DNA of 64,000 nt, taken from Pseudonocardia oceani. Lineage in GTDB: Bacteria; Actinomycetota; Actinomycetes; Mycobacteriales; Pseudonocardiaceae. Below, piece after piece: positions 53,356 through 61,813 of this stretch (positions are counted from its first letter, which is position 1; each line of letters starts with the position of its first letter). The notes beneath the pieces were generated by a model. That model was given only the letters and a program-made list of their open reading frames with translations, did no database searches and was not told the DNA's origin. Made by a program: the position numbers and the translations under genes. Where the stretch lies: positions 5,404,501 through 5,468,500 of the forward strand of contig NZ_JADQDF010000001.1 of assembly GCF_019263585.2 (NCBI RefSeq), in the 5' to 3' direction.

Positions 53356-53874
53356 GAGGTCTACGTGCACCAGAGCCGGATCAACTACAAGCCCGGGTTC
53401 GGCGGTGCCGGCTTCTACTGGCACTCCGACTTCGAGACCTGGCACGCCGAGGACGGGATGCCCTCGCCGCGCGCGGTGAGCATCTCGATCGCGCTCACCG
53501 AGAACTACGCGCACAACGGCTGCCTGATGATCATGCCGGGCTCGCACAAGGAGTTCGTGGCGTGCGTGGGGGAGACCCCGGCCGACCACTACAAGGAGTC
53601 GCTGCGCGAGCAGGAGATCGGCACCCCCGACCCGGAGAGCCTCACCGCGCTCGCCGACCGTCACGGCATCGCGATGCTCACCGGCGCCGCGGGCTCGGCC
53701 ACGCTGTTCGACTCCAACTGCATGCACGGCTCGGGCAGCAACATCACGCCCTACCCGCGCTCGAACATCTTCGTGGTGTTCAACAGCGTGGACAACGGGC
53801 TCGAGGAGCCCTTCTCCGCGCCGGGCCCGCGGCCGGCGCACGTCGCCGCGCGGCAGATCGTGCCGGTGCGCTGA
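53356..53874 (+). pseudogene. ectD: ectoine hydroxylase, 3' part
   Basis: 172 codons continue the EctD frame after the IS256-family element: EVYVHQSRINYKPGFGGAGF, YWHSDFETWHAEDG (iron ligands His and Asp), LTENYAHNGCLMIMPGSH, and FDSNCMHGSGSNITPYPRSN (third iron ligand His). All metal and 2-oxoglutarate residues remain, so the lesion is the insertion alone. No promoter or start of its own is evident. Confidence 0.9.
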
Positions 53875-53930
53875 GGCCGGCGGAGGACCTGCGAGAGCCG
53901 ACGAAAGAGACTATCCTCCACCCCAGGTGA

Positions 53931-53950
53931 GCCGGGAAGTCTGGTCGGCA
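53931..53950 (+). promoter_or_regulatory. shared leader element, copy 1
   Basis: The 20-nt GCCGGGAAGTCTGGTCGGCA lies 30 bases before the DUF3040 start at 53980. An almost identical copy (one C/T difference) occurs at 60863-60882 before an ABC transporter. CCAG just upstream can pair with CTGG inside the element, and GCCG with CGGC at its two ends. This gives a small folded RNA. It is probably a conserved cis-acting leader; the family was not identified. Confidence 0.45.
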
Positions 53951-53979
53951 GCAGCTGTCCGCCGCCCGAAGGGTTCCCG

Positions 53980-54309
53980 ATGACGGTCCCGGCCCCGCCG
54001 CCTCCCGATCGAGACGGCCCCCGCGCCCTCACGCCGCGCGAGCGCGCTCTGCTGGCCCGCATCGAGACCGATCTCACCGAGGCCGACCCGGCGCTGGCCC
54101 ACGACCTGGCCACCCGCCGGCCCCCGGTGATCGGCCTGCGCCCGCCCGTGACGAAGGTACAGGCCGGCCTCCTCGCCCTGATCATGGTGGTCCTGTCGGG
54201 TGCCACCCAGCTCCCCGAGAACCTCTGGTGGCCGGTGCTGCCGGTGCTCACCCTGCTCCTCGTCGTGCCCTGGCTCGTGCACTGCGTGCGGCGTCCGGCC
54301 ACCGACTGA
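53980..54309 (+). CDS. DUF3040 membrane protein
   Basis: This 109-residue protein has the DUF3040 signature LTPRERALLARIETDLTEADPALAHDL followed by two membrane helices (VQAGLLALIMVVLSGATQL and WWPVLPVLTLLLVVPWLVH). The family is actinobacterial and its function is unknown. It is the second DUF3040-type gene in the window; the other is at 47430. The leader carries the shared 20-nt element. Confidence 0.8.
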   Translation: MTVPAPPPPDRDGPRALTPRERALLARIETDLTEADPALAHDLATRRPPVIGLRPPVTKVQAGLLALIMVVLSGATQLPENLWWPVLPVLTLLLVVPWLVHCVRRPATD

Positions 54310-54337
54310 CCGGCGTCCGCGGGCCGCGCCGCGGCGG

Positions 54338-54826
54338 TCAGCTGTCGCGGGAGGGCAGGTCCGGAGCGGTGCTGAGCACGCTGAGCGTCCCGTCGGTCTC
54401 CAGCACGACCGCCTCGACCTCGTCGAGGGAGCCGCGACCCGAGCCGCGGGCGGCCTGGAGCACCTCGCTGCGCGTGACCCGTGCCCGCCGCATCGGGCCG
54501 TCGAGGAAACCCCGCCGGTACAGCAGCACCGGGTCGGACTTCACGACCCGCTCGATGACCGACCACCGCCGCGACGCCCGGCTCACGACGTACTGCAGCA
54601 GCACGAGCAGGGCCAGGCCCAGGACTCCCTCGGCCAGGCTCACGTCCGCGCTCAGCAGCACCGTCGCCAGCGTCGAGCCGAGCGCGACCGTCACGACGAG
54701 GTCGAACGCGTTGAGCTTGGACAGCGTCCGCGCCCCGGAGATCCGCAGCACCGCGACGAGGGCGACGTAGGCGAGCGGACCCACCGTGGCGATGCGCCCG
54801 AGATCGGACCAGGAGTCGAACCACAT
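54338..54826 (-). CDS. DUF421 (YetF-like) membrane protein
   Basis: This 162-residue protein has three N-terminal helices and a cytoplasmic DUF421 domain. The family block RISGARTLSKLNAFDLVVTVALGSTLATV is clear. The C-terminal part (GPMRRARVTRSEVLQAARGSGRG, DEVEAVVLETDGTLSVL) is the YetF beta-alpha domain. The role is unknown; YetF proteins are linked to membrane and stress functions. GGGTAGTCC (minus strand, about 54836-54842) and a TCGTCAGG box at 54870 suggest its promoter. Confidence 0.85.
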   Translation of the reverse strand: MWFDSWSDLGRIATVGPLAYVALVAVLRISGARTLSKLNAFDLVVTVALGSTLATVLLSADVSLAEGVLGLALLVLLQYVVSRASRRWSVIERVVKSDPVLLYRRGFLDGPMRRARVTRSEVLQAARGSGRGSLDEVEAVVLETDGTLSVLSTAPDLPSRDS

Positions 54827-54869
54827 TCCTGCGGACTACCCGGCTCCGGAGGTCCGAGACCCGCTGCGA

Positions 54870-54877
54870 CCTGACGA
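54870..54877 (-). promoter_or_regulatory. single TCGTCAGG box between the DUF421 and antiporter genes
   Basis: TCGTCAGG reads on the minus strand 44-51 bp upstream of the DUF421 start and about 28 bp from a GGGTAG. A similar distance separates the tandem sites at 39073 and 35922 from their GGGTA stretches. The second repeat unit is not recognisable here. Confidence 0.35.
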
Positions 54878-55002
54878 GCGCCCGGACCACCCGCACCGGG
54901 TGCCGAAGCCGGGCGTGCCGGCGATGGTTCCCGCGCTGTGGTGCGGGTACCGCGCCGGATGTGCTCGAGACGTCGAACCCCACCCCGGCCGGCTGACGCG
55001 TG

Positions 55003-56259
55003 ATGGACCCCCTCCTCGTCTCGTTCGCCGTGACCGTGCTCGTCCTCGGCATGGTGTCGCGGTTGCTCAAGCGCCATGCGCTGTCCCCGGTCCTGCTCGC
55101 GCTCGGCGTGGGCGTCCTGGTCGGCCCGGCCGTGCTCGGGTGGATCGATCCCGCGGCGGCGGTCGGGAGAACCCGGCTGCTGGAGGAGCTCACGCGCATC
55201 GGGCTGGCCCTGGGCGTGGCCGACATCGCCCTCCAGGTCACCCGGGCGGACCTGCGTCGGAATGCGCGGCGTCTCGTCCTGCTCCTGACCGCGGTCATGG
55301 TGGGCATGTGGCTGCTCACGGCGGGCGGCGCCTGGCTGCTGCTGGGGGTCCCGGTCGGGGCCGCGCTGCTGCTCGGCGCCGCGCTGACCCCGACGGACCC
55401 GGTGGTGGCCTCCGCGCTGGCCGGCGGGGCGCTCCCGAAGCGGATGCTGCCGCGGCGGCTGCGCCGCACCCTGCAGACCGAGTCCGGGGCCAATGACGGG
55501 CTCGCGCTGCCGTTCGTGCTGCTCGCGGGGCTGCTGGCGACGGAGACGGCCGGCAGTGCGGTCGCGCACTGGGCCGTGGAGGCCGGGCGGGAGGTGGGAC
55601 TGGCCGTGGTGATCGGGCCGCTGCTGGGCTGGGCCGTCGCCCGGCTGGCCCGCGCCGCCGCGGCGGACGAGCTCATCGGCAGCAGCTACGTCCCGCTGCT
55701 CGGCGTGGCCACCGCGCTGGCCGCCCTCGGCCTGGTGCACCTTCTGGGTGGTAGTGGCGTGCTGGGTGCGTTCCTCGCCGCGCTGGCGCTGTCGCTGACC
55801 CTGCCCGACGTACTGCGCGGACCCGTCGGCGAGATGCTGTCGGCGGCGAGCCGGCTGGGAGTGGTCGCGGTGTTCGGGGTGTTCGGCACCGTCCTGCCCT
55901 GGGCCGGATGGCTCGCGCTCGGCGTCCCCGGACTGCTCTTCGCCGCCTGGGCGCTGCTGGTGCGCCGCCCGCCGGTCGCGGGCGCCGTGCTCCTCGCCTC
56001 CGGCACGGGCCCGCACTCGCGCCTGTTCCTGTCCTGGTTCGGCCCGCTGGGCGTCGCCGGCATCTACTACCTCGCCTACGCGGAGCGCTACGGGCTACCG
56101 GGGTACGAACGGCTCTTCGCGGCGGGGTCGCTCGCGATCTGCGCATCCGTGCTGGTGCACACCCTCACCTCCACGCCGGCCGTGCGGTGGTACGCCCGCC
56201 GCTCGGGGACCGAGCGTGCGGAGGGCGAGTCGGCAGAGGTGGAGGGACCGTTGCCGTGA
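55003..56259 (+). CDS. CPA1-type cation/proton antiporter
   Basis: This 418-residue antiporter has about twelve helices, with the ion-binding ALTPTDPVVASALAGG and LQTESGANDGLALPFVLL motifs and FLSWFGPLGVAGIYYLAYAERYG near the end. It is intact, unlike the related relic at 19609. Starts at GTG 55000 or ATG 55003 are both possible. It probably exchanges Na+ or K+ for H+ at the cytoplasmic membrane. A strong hairpin follows its stop. Confidence 0.88.
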   Translation: MDPLLVSFAVTVLVLGMVSRLLKRHALSPVLLALGVGVLVGPAVLGWIDPAAAVGRTRLLEELTRIGLALGVADIALQVTRADLRRNARRLVLLLTAVMVGMWLLTAGGAWLLLGVPVGAALLLGAALTPTDPVVASALAGGALPKRMLPRRLRRTLQTESGANDGLALPFVLLAGLLATETAGSAVAHWAVEAGREVGLAVVIGPLLGWAVARLARAAAADELIGSSYVPLLGVATALAALGLVHLLGGSGVLGAFLAALALSLTLPDVLRGPVGEMLSAASRLGVVAVFGVFGTVLPWAGWLALGVPGLLFAAWALLVRRPPVAGAVLLASGTGPHSRLFLSWFGPLGVAGIYYLAYAERYGLPGYERLFAAGSLAICASVLVHTLTSTPAVRWYARRSGTERAEGESAEVEGPLP

Positions 56260-56311
56260 CGCCGGGCCCCACCGACGACCCGCCGAGTTGCAGGGACCCG
56301 ACTCCGGGGAT

Positions 56312-56349
56312 CCCGTCGGGCCCGACCGGTGTCGGCCCGGCCCGACGGG
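56312..56349 (+). terminator. strong stem-loop between the antiporter and the ThDP enzyme
   Basis: CCCGTCGGGC (56312-56321) pairs with GCCCGACGGG (56340-56349), enclosing a second stem CCGAC/GTCGG (56322-56326/56331-56335). It lies 52 bp after the antiporter stop and 45 bp before the next start. A factor-independent terminator without U-tract or a leader attenuator would both fit. Confidence 0.45.
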
Positions 56350-56394
56350 GTAGCCACCGCCCGACGGAGCAACCGTGCACAGGGAGACGAGCGC

Positions 56395-58188
56395 ATGGCC
56401 GAGACGGTGGGGGACTACGTTCTGCGTCGACTGCGGGAGTGGGGCGTCGAGCAGGTGTTCGCCTATCCGGGCGACGGGATCAACGGGATCGTGGCGGCGT
56501 TCGGCGAGGCCGACGACCGGCCGCGGTTCATCCAGTCCCGGCACGAGGAGATGTCGGCCTTCGAGGCCGTCGGGTACGCCAAGTTCTCCGGTCGCGTCGG
56601 GGTGTGCATGGCGACCTCCGGGCCGGGGGCGATCCACCTGCTCAACGGCCTGTACGACGCGAAGCTGGACCACGTGCCGGTGGTAGCGATCGTCGGGCAG
56701 ACGGAGCGTTCGGCGATGGGCGGGGCCTACCAGCAGGAGGTGGACCTGCAGTCGCTGTTCAAGGACGTGGCGAGCGAGTTCCTGGTCGAGGTCAACGTCC
56801 CCGAACAGCTGCCGAACGCGATCGACCGGGCCTTCCGCACCGCGATGACGCGCCGCGCGCCGACCGCGATCATCATCCCGAGCGATCTGCAGACCGAGTC
56901 CTACAGCCCGCCGGGGCACGCCTTCAAGGAGGTGCCGTCGAGCCCGCCGGGCCTGGCTGCGCCGACGATGGTGCCTCCGGAGAGCGAGATCGCCCGGGCC
57001 GCGGCGGTGCTCAACGCCGGGCGGAAGGTGGCGATCCTGGTCGGGCAGGGCGCCCGCGCCGCCGCGATGGAGGTCGAGCAGGTGGCCGACGTGCTCGGCG
57101 CCGGGGTGGCCAAGGCGCTGCTGGGGAAGGACGTGCTGTCCGACGAGCTGCCGTTCGTCACCGGTTCGATCGGACTGCTGGGCACCCGGCCCAGCTACGA
57201 GATGATGCGCGACTGCGACACCCTGCTCATGGTCGGCACGAACTTCCCCTACACCCAGTTCCTGCCCGGTCTCGACCAGGCCAGGGCGGTGCAGATCGAC
57301 CTGGACGGCACGCTGATCGGGATGCGGTACCCCGTCGAGGTCCCGCTCGTCGGCGACGCGCGCTCCACCTTGCAGGCCCTGCTGCCGCGGCTGTCCGGGC
57401 CGACCGACCGGGCGTGGCGGGAGACGATCGAGGGGAACGTCTCGGGCTGGTGGGACACCATGCAGCGGGAGGCGATGGTCGATGCCGACCCGATCAACCC
57501 GATGCGCATCGTCTGGGAGCTCTCCGAGAGGATCCCGCTCAACGCCATCGTCACCTCCGACTCGGGGTCGGCGGCCAACTGGTACGCCCGGCACCTGCGC
57601 ATCCGCGGCGACATCCGCGGGTCGCTGTCGGGGACCCTCGCCACGATGGGGCCGGCGGTGCCCTACGCGATCGGGGCCAAGTTCGCCCACCCGGACCGGC
57701 CTGCCATCGCCATCACCGGCGACGGGGCGATGCAGATGAACGGCATGGCCGAGCTGCTGACCATCGCCCGCTACGCCGACCGCTGGTCGGACCGGCGGCT
57801 GGTCGTGTGCGTCCTGCACAACAACGACCTGAACCAGGTCACCTGGGAGCTGCGGGCGATGGGTGGAGCGCCCAAGTTCGAGGAGTCCCAGGTCCTGCCG
57901 GACGTGTCCTACGCCGATTTCGCCCGCGGGCTGGGTCTGGAGGCGATCACCGTGCGGACGCCGGACGAGCTGGGGCCGGCCTGGGACCGGGTACTGGCGG
58001 CGGATCGGCCCGCCGTTCTGGACGTCCACTGTGACCCGGAGGTGCCGCCGATCCCGCCGCACGCCACCTTCGACCAGGCCAGGTCCGCCGCGCGGGCCGT
58101 GCTCACAGGCGATCCGGAGGCCTTCCACCTCGTGACCCAGGGGATCAAGACCAAGATCCAGGAGGCGCTGCCCGGCCGGAAGGGCTGA
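56395..58188 (+). CDS. thiamine-diphosphate-dependent enzyme (pyruvate oxidase/acetolactate synthase-like)
   Basis: This 597-residue enzyme has three domains: the N-terminal Pyr domain with the catalytic Glu (RHEEMSAFEAVGYAKFSG), the central nucleotide/FAD-type domain (VAILVGQGARAAAMEVEQV), and the C-terminal PP domain with ITGDGAMQMNGMAEL and HNNDLNQVTWE, the ThDP/Mg motif. Similar proteins are annotated as pyruvate oxidase or acetolactate-synthase-like. The exact 2-oxoacid substrate is not fixed by the sequence. It is monocistronic or paired with the following small gene. Confidence 0.85.
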   Translation: MAETVGDYVLRRLREWGVEQVFAYPGDGINGIVAAFGEADDRPRFIQSRHEEMSAFEAVGYAKFSGRVGVCMATSGPGAIHLLNGLYDAKLDHVPVVAIVGQTERSAMGGAYQQEVDLQSLFKDVASEFLVEVNVPEQLPNAIDRAFRTAMTRRAPTAIIIPSDLQTESYSPPGHAFKEVPSSPPGLAAPTMVPPESEIARAAAVLNAGRKVAILVGQGARAAAMEVEQVADVLGAGVAKALLGKDVLSDELPFVTGSIGLLGTRPSYEMMRDCDTLLMVGTNFPYTQFLPGLDQARAVQIDLDGTLIGMRYPVEVPLVGDARSTLQALLPRLSGPTDRAWRETIEGNVSGWWDTMQREAMVDADPINPMRIVWELSERIPLNAIVTSDSGSAANWYARHLRIRGDIRGSLSGTLATMGPAVPYAIGAKFAHPDRPAIAITGDGAMQMNGMAELLTIARYADRWSDRRLVVCVLHNNDLNQVTWELRAMGGAPKFEESQVLPDVSYADFARGLGLEAITVRTPDELGPAWDRVLAADRPAVLDVHCDPEVPPIPPHATFDQARSAARAVLTGDPEAFHLVTQGIKTKIQEALPGRKG

Positions 58189-58379
58189 GCCGGGCCCGCC
58201 GGGACCGTCCCGGCACGAGGCGACGACGAGAGGACAGGCATTCGCGCGCCGGTCCTGTACGCCGCCGTCGGACGGCACGGGGCGCCGGCCGCCGGCAGGT
58301 CACCGTGGCGAGCCGCACGGCCCCGGGCGATCACGGTGACGGCGGGGATGAGCCCGGCCCCACCGGGTATCCGTCGGGC

Positions 58380-58595
58380 ATGAGCGGAGCCGAGGACAGC
58401 GAGGGCGCGGGCCACGCCGGGGACACCGCCGAGGACCGGGCGGCACGGCAGCGCCGTGCCGGATCACCCCTGCACCCGGCCGACGCGCCGGATGCGCTCC
58501 GGCCCGACCTTCCGCAGCCCGCACCGCCCGGGAGTTCGCGCGCCCACCGCGACCCGGAGGACGAATCGGATCCGGTCGAGGGTCCCCCGGACTGA
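58380..58595 (+). CDS. small hydrophilic protein, uncertain
   Basis: The frame encodes 71 residues, highly charged and rich in Ala, Pro, Asp and Arg (AEDSEGAGHAGDTAEDRAAR; PLHPADAPDALRPDLPQPAPP), with no fold expected. A longer in-frame start exists at 58305. It lies between two metabolic genes on the same strand. Coding is plausible by composition but unproven. Confidence 0.4.
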   Translation: MSGAEDSEGAGHAGDTAEDRAARQRRAGSPLHPADAPDALRPDLPQPAPPGSSRAHRDPEDESDPVEGPPD

Positions 58596-58642
58596 GCCGG
58601 GGAGCCACCGGCAGCTGCGGATCCGCGACGAGAGGAGTGCTC

Positions 58643-60106
58643 ATGCCCCTGCTGGACCCCGACCTCTGGACCGGCAAGGTGTTCACCGGTGAGTGGGTGG
58701 ACACCGGCTCGACCAGCGAGGCCGTCGAGCCGGCCACCGGGAAGGTGCTCGGCACGGTCGGGAGGGCCGGAGCCGAGCAGCTCGCCGCCTCGGCCGAGGC
58801 CGCGGCGATGGCCGGGGAGCGCTGGGCAGCCACCCCCTACCAGGAGCGGGCGGCGGTGCTCAGGCGGGCTGCCGACCTTCTCGAGGAGCACCGCGACGAG
58901 ATCGGCCGGTGGGTGCAGCGCGAGGCGGGCAAGGTCGCCGCGGCGACGCAGCTGGAGCTCGCGCTGTCGGTCGAGGAGCTCCGAGAGGCTGCGGCCCTGC
59001 CCTCGCAACCGTGGGGCCACCTGCTGCCCACCACACGACCGGGCCGCACCAGCATCGCGCGCCGGGTGCCCGTCGGCGTCGTCGCCGTCATCGCGCCGTG
59101 GAACTTCCCGCTCAACCTCGCCATGCGCTCCGTCGCCCCGGCCCTGGCGACCGGCAACGCCGTGGTCCTCAAGCCGGCCAGCGAGACGGCGGTGTGCTGC
59201 GGGGTGACGATCGCCCGGCTGCTGACCGAGGCCGGGCTACCGCCGGGGGTGCTGCACGTGCTGCCCGGGCCGGGAGGTGAGCTCGGCACCGCGGTGGCCG
59301 ACGACCCGCACATCGGCATGATCTCCTTCACGGGGTCGACGCCGGTCGGCCAGGAGCTGAACGAGGCCGCCGGTCGCCGCACCAAGCGGATGGTCGCCGA
59401 GCTGGGCGGCAACAACGCCTTCGTCGTGCTGGACGATGTGGACGTCGAGAAGGCGGCCGCTGCGGCGGCCTACGGCGCGTTCACCCACCAGGGCCAGGTC
59501 TGCATGGCCACGGGGCGGGTGCTGGTGGCCGCGGCGGTCGCCGCGGAGTTCACCGACCGGTTGGCCGCGATCGCGCAGGGGATGTCCGTCGGCGACCCGC
59601 TCGACGACGTCGACCTCGGGCCGGTCATCAACCGGTCCCAGGCCGAGCACATCGACGACGTGGTGCGGCGCACCGTCGAGGCGGGAGCCGAGGTCCGCGC
59701 CGGAGGCGGGCGCGACGGCCTGTTCATCCGGCCGACGGTGCTCGCCGGTGTCACGCCGGACATGCCGGCCTACGCGGAGGAGATCTTCGGGCCGGTCGCC
59801 CCGGTCACCACGTTCGACTCCGACGACGAGGCGGTGCGGTTGGCCAACGGCACCCCCTACGGTCTCGTCGCCGGGGTGCACTCCGGGTCCGTCCGCCGGG
59901 CGCGGGCGGTCGGTGACCGGCTGCGCGCCGGGATGGTCCACGTCAACGACCAGACGGTGAACGACGAGGTCGTGGCCCCCTTCGGCGGGGTCGGCGATTC
60001 CGGGGCCGGACGTTTCGGCTCGTTCACCAACCTCGACGCGTTCACCACCTGGCAGTGGGTGACCGTTCACGAGGAGCAGGTCGTGCCGCCCTCGGCCTCC
60101 GCGTGA
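58643..60106 (+). CDS. NAD(P)-dependent aldehyde dehydrogenase
   Basis: This 487-residue ALDH-superfamily enzyme oxidises an aldehyde to its acid. The motifs are IAPWNFPLNLAMR with the oxyanion Asn, KPASETAV, FTGSTPVGQELNEAAG, the general base in VAELGGNNAFVVLDD and the nucleophile in THQGQVCMATGR. The sequence is closest in style to benzaldehyde/vanillin-type or succinate-semialdehyde dehydrogenases; the substrate is not determined. GAGAGGAGTG precedes ATG 58643. Confidence 0.88.
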   Translation: MPLLDPDLWTGKVFTGEWVDTGSTSEAVEPATGKVLGTVGRAGAEQLAASAEAAAMAGERWAATPYQERAAVLRRAADLLEEHRDEIGRWVQREAGKVAAATQLELALSVEELREAAALPSQPWGHLLPTTRPGRTSIARRVPVGVVAVIAPWNFPLNLAMRSVAPALATGNAVVLKPASETAVCCGVTIARLLTEAGLPPGVLHVLPGPGGELGTAVADDPHIGMISFTGSTPVGQELNEAAGRRTKRMVAELGGNNAFVVLDDVDVEKAAAAAAYGAFTHQGQVCMATGRVLVAAAVAAEFTDRLAAIAQGMSVGDPLDDVDLGPVINRSQAEHIDDVVRRTVEAGAEVRAGGGRDGLFIRPTVLAGVTPDMPAYAEEIFGPVAPVTTFDSDDEAVRLANGTPYGLVAGVHSGSVRRARAVGDRLRAGMVHVNDQTVNDEVVAPFGGVGDSGAGRFGSFTNLDAFTTWQWVTVHEEQVVPPSASA

Positions 60107-60194
60107 GGGGCGTCAGGGCGGTCGTGGAGCAGGTTGGCCCGGCCCGGCACGGGTACGTCCGGTACGTCCCGAACCCCACCACGAGGAGGCCACC

Positions 60195-60761
60195 GTGGCC
60201 GACCAGAGGACCGACACCGACGTCGTCGACGAGCTGACGACCGACCACCGCGAGGCGCTCACGCTCCTCGACCGCATCGGGGCCAGCAGTGACCCCGGCG
60301 AGCGGCGCGACCTCGCCGACACCGTGATCGCCGAGGTCGTCCGGCACGCGGTCGCCGAGGAGATGTTCGTCTACCCGGCGATGCGCGACCACCTGCCCGA
60401 CGGGGAGCAGGCCGTCAAGCACGACATCGAGGAGCACAAGGAGCTCGAGGAGGTCATGAAGCAGCTCGAGGCGGTGGACGCCGGGGAACCGCGGTTCGAC
60501 TCCCTGCTGAAGAACATGACCGACCTGCTGCGCCACCACGCCACCGACGAGGAGACCGAGCAGTTCCCGCAACTGCGCGAGCGCATCCCGCGCGACGAGC
60601 TGGTCACGATGCGGGAGAAGGTGGATGCGGCGAAGAAGGTGGCGCCCACGCGCCCGCACCCGTCGGCGCCGAACAGCGAGCTGTTCCACAAGCTCGCCGG
60701 TCCCGGCGTCGGGCTGGTCGACCGGCTGCGCGACCGGCTGACGAACCGCACCACCGGCTGA
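60195..60761 (+). CDS. hemerythrin-domain protein
   Basis: This 188-residue four-helix bundle has hemerythrin metal-ligand patterns: LTTDHREALTLLDRI, VRHAVAEEMFVYPAM, HDIEEHKELEEVMKQLE and LLRHHATDEETEQFPQL. These supply the His, Asp and Glu ligands of a di-iron site. A basic C-terminal tail follows. It is a cytosolic oxygen/iron/NO-sensing or stress protein. It starts with GTG at 60195 after GAGGAGGCC. Confidence 0.88.
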   Translation: MADQRTDTDVVDELTTDHREALTLLDRIGASSDPGERRDLADTVIAEVVRHAVAEEMFVYPAMRDHLPDGEQAVKHDIEEHKELEEVMKQLEAVDAGEPRFDSLLKNMTDLLRHHATDEETEQFPQLRERIPRDELVTMREKVDAAKKVAPTRPHPSAPNSELFHKLAGPGVGLVDRLRDRLTNRTTG

Positions 60762-60862
60762 TCCGAGCATCGGGTGCCACGCGCGGCGTGGCACCCGGTG
60801 CGGATCGCCCGCGAAGGCACTACCGCGCGGGTACCGCCAGGAGTACGGTCCGCGTCAGGAGC

Positions 60863-60882
60863 GCCGGGAAGCCTGGTCGGCA
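60863..60882 (+). promoter_or_regulatory. shared leader element, copy 2
   Basis: GCCGGGAAGCCTGGTCGGCA differs from the element at 53931 by one base. It lies 31 bases before the ABC ATPase start, almost the same distance as copy 1 (29 bases between element and start). TCAG upstream can pair with CTGG by a G-U pair, where copy 1 has CCAG. That is a small sign of structural conservation. Confidence 0.45.
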
Positions 60883-60913
60883 TGTCGATCACTGCTGACC
60901 ACCGGAGGCCGTC

Positions 60914-61813
60914 GTGCCCGTTCCCCGCTCCGTTCCCGCGATCCGCACCGAGCACCTCGGCAAGCGCTACGGGTCCACCACCGCCGTCGAGTCCCTGGAC
61001 CTGACCGTCGAGCCGGGCGAGGTCTTCGGCCTGCTCGGTCCGAACGGGGCCGGGAAGTCCACCACGATCCGGATGCTCCTGGGCCTGGCCCGGCCGACCA
61101 CGGGCCGGGCGTGGATCTTCGACGCTCCCGCGTCCGACGTGGCGGCCGCCCACGCCCTGCTGGCCCACGTCCCGGCCGACGTGGCGCTGTGGCCGACCCT
61201 GACCGGGGGAGAGGTCCTGCACCTGCTGGGCGAGATCGGGCCGGGCGTCGACCGGGCCCGGCGCGACGAGCTGGTGGAACGGTTCGCGCTGGACCCGGGG
61301 AAGCCGGCGCGGACCTACTCCAGCGGCAACCGGCAGAAGGTGGCGCTGGTCGCGGCGTTCGCCACGCGGGCGCCGCTGCTGGTGCTCGACGAGCCGACGG
61401 CGGGGCTGGACCCGCTGATGGAGCAGCAGTTCCAGCAGGTCGTGCGCGAGGCCCGCGACGAGGGGCGGACGGTGCTGCTGTGCTCGCACCAGCTCGCCGA
61501 GGTCGAGGCGGTGTGCGACCGGGTCGGGATCCTGCGCGGGGGACGCCTGGTGGACGTGGCCGGGGTGGGCGGGTTGCGGGGGCTGCACCGCAGCCGCGTC
61601 GAGGCGGTCGTGGTCGGTCCGGTGCCGGACCTGACGGGGGTCGCGGGGGTGTCGGACGTCGAGGTCGACGGGGCCCGGTTGCGGTTCGCGCTCGACGGAC
61701 CACCCGGCCCGGCGCTGCGTGCCCTGGCCGCGGCCGAGGTGACGGCTCTGCGGGTGCACGAGCCGAGCCTGGAGGAGATCTTCCTCGGCTACTACGGGCG
61801 GACCTCGTCGTGA
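60914..61813 (+). CDS. ABC exporter ATP-binding protein
   Basis: This 299-residue ATPase has Walker A GPNGAGKST, the Q-loop region, signature YSSGNRQKV in place of LSGGQ, Walker B LLVLDEPTAGLDP, and the switch His in LLCSHQLAEVEAV. The C-terminal 70 residues form the regulatory extension of DrrA/CcmA-type exporters. It pairs with the permease, whose start overlaps its stop. GGAGG precedes the GTG start. Confidence 0.92.
   Translation: MPVPRSVPAIRTEHLGKRYGSTTAVESLDLTVEPGEVFGLLGPNGAGKSTTIRMLLGLARPTTGRAWIFDAPASDVAAAHALLAHVPADVALWPTLTGGEVLHLLGEIGPGVDRARRDELVERFALDPGKPARTYSSGNRQKVALVAAFATRAPLLVLDEPTAGLDPLMEQQFQQVVREARDEGRTVLLCSHQLAEVEAVCDRVGILRGGRLVDVAGVGGLRGLHRSRVEAVVVGPVPDLTGVAGVSDVEVDGARLRFALDGPPGPALRALAAAEVTALRVHEPSLEEIFLGYYGRTSS

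Noticed and set aside
60852..60859. GCGTCAGG as another member of the TCGTCAGG box family
   Set aside because: Only one partial copy is present with no 11-bp partner, and it abuts the separate 20-nt leader element, so it was not counted.
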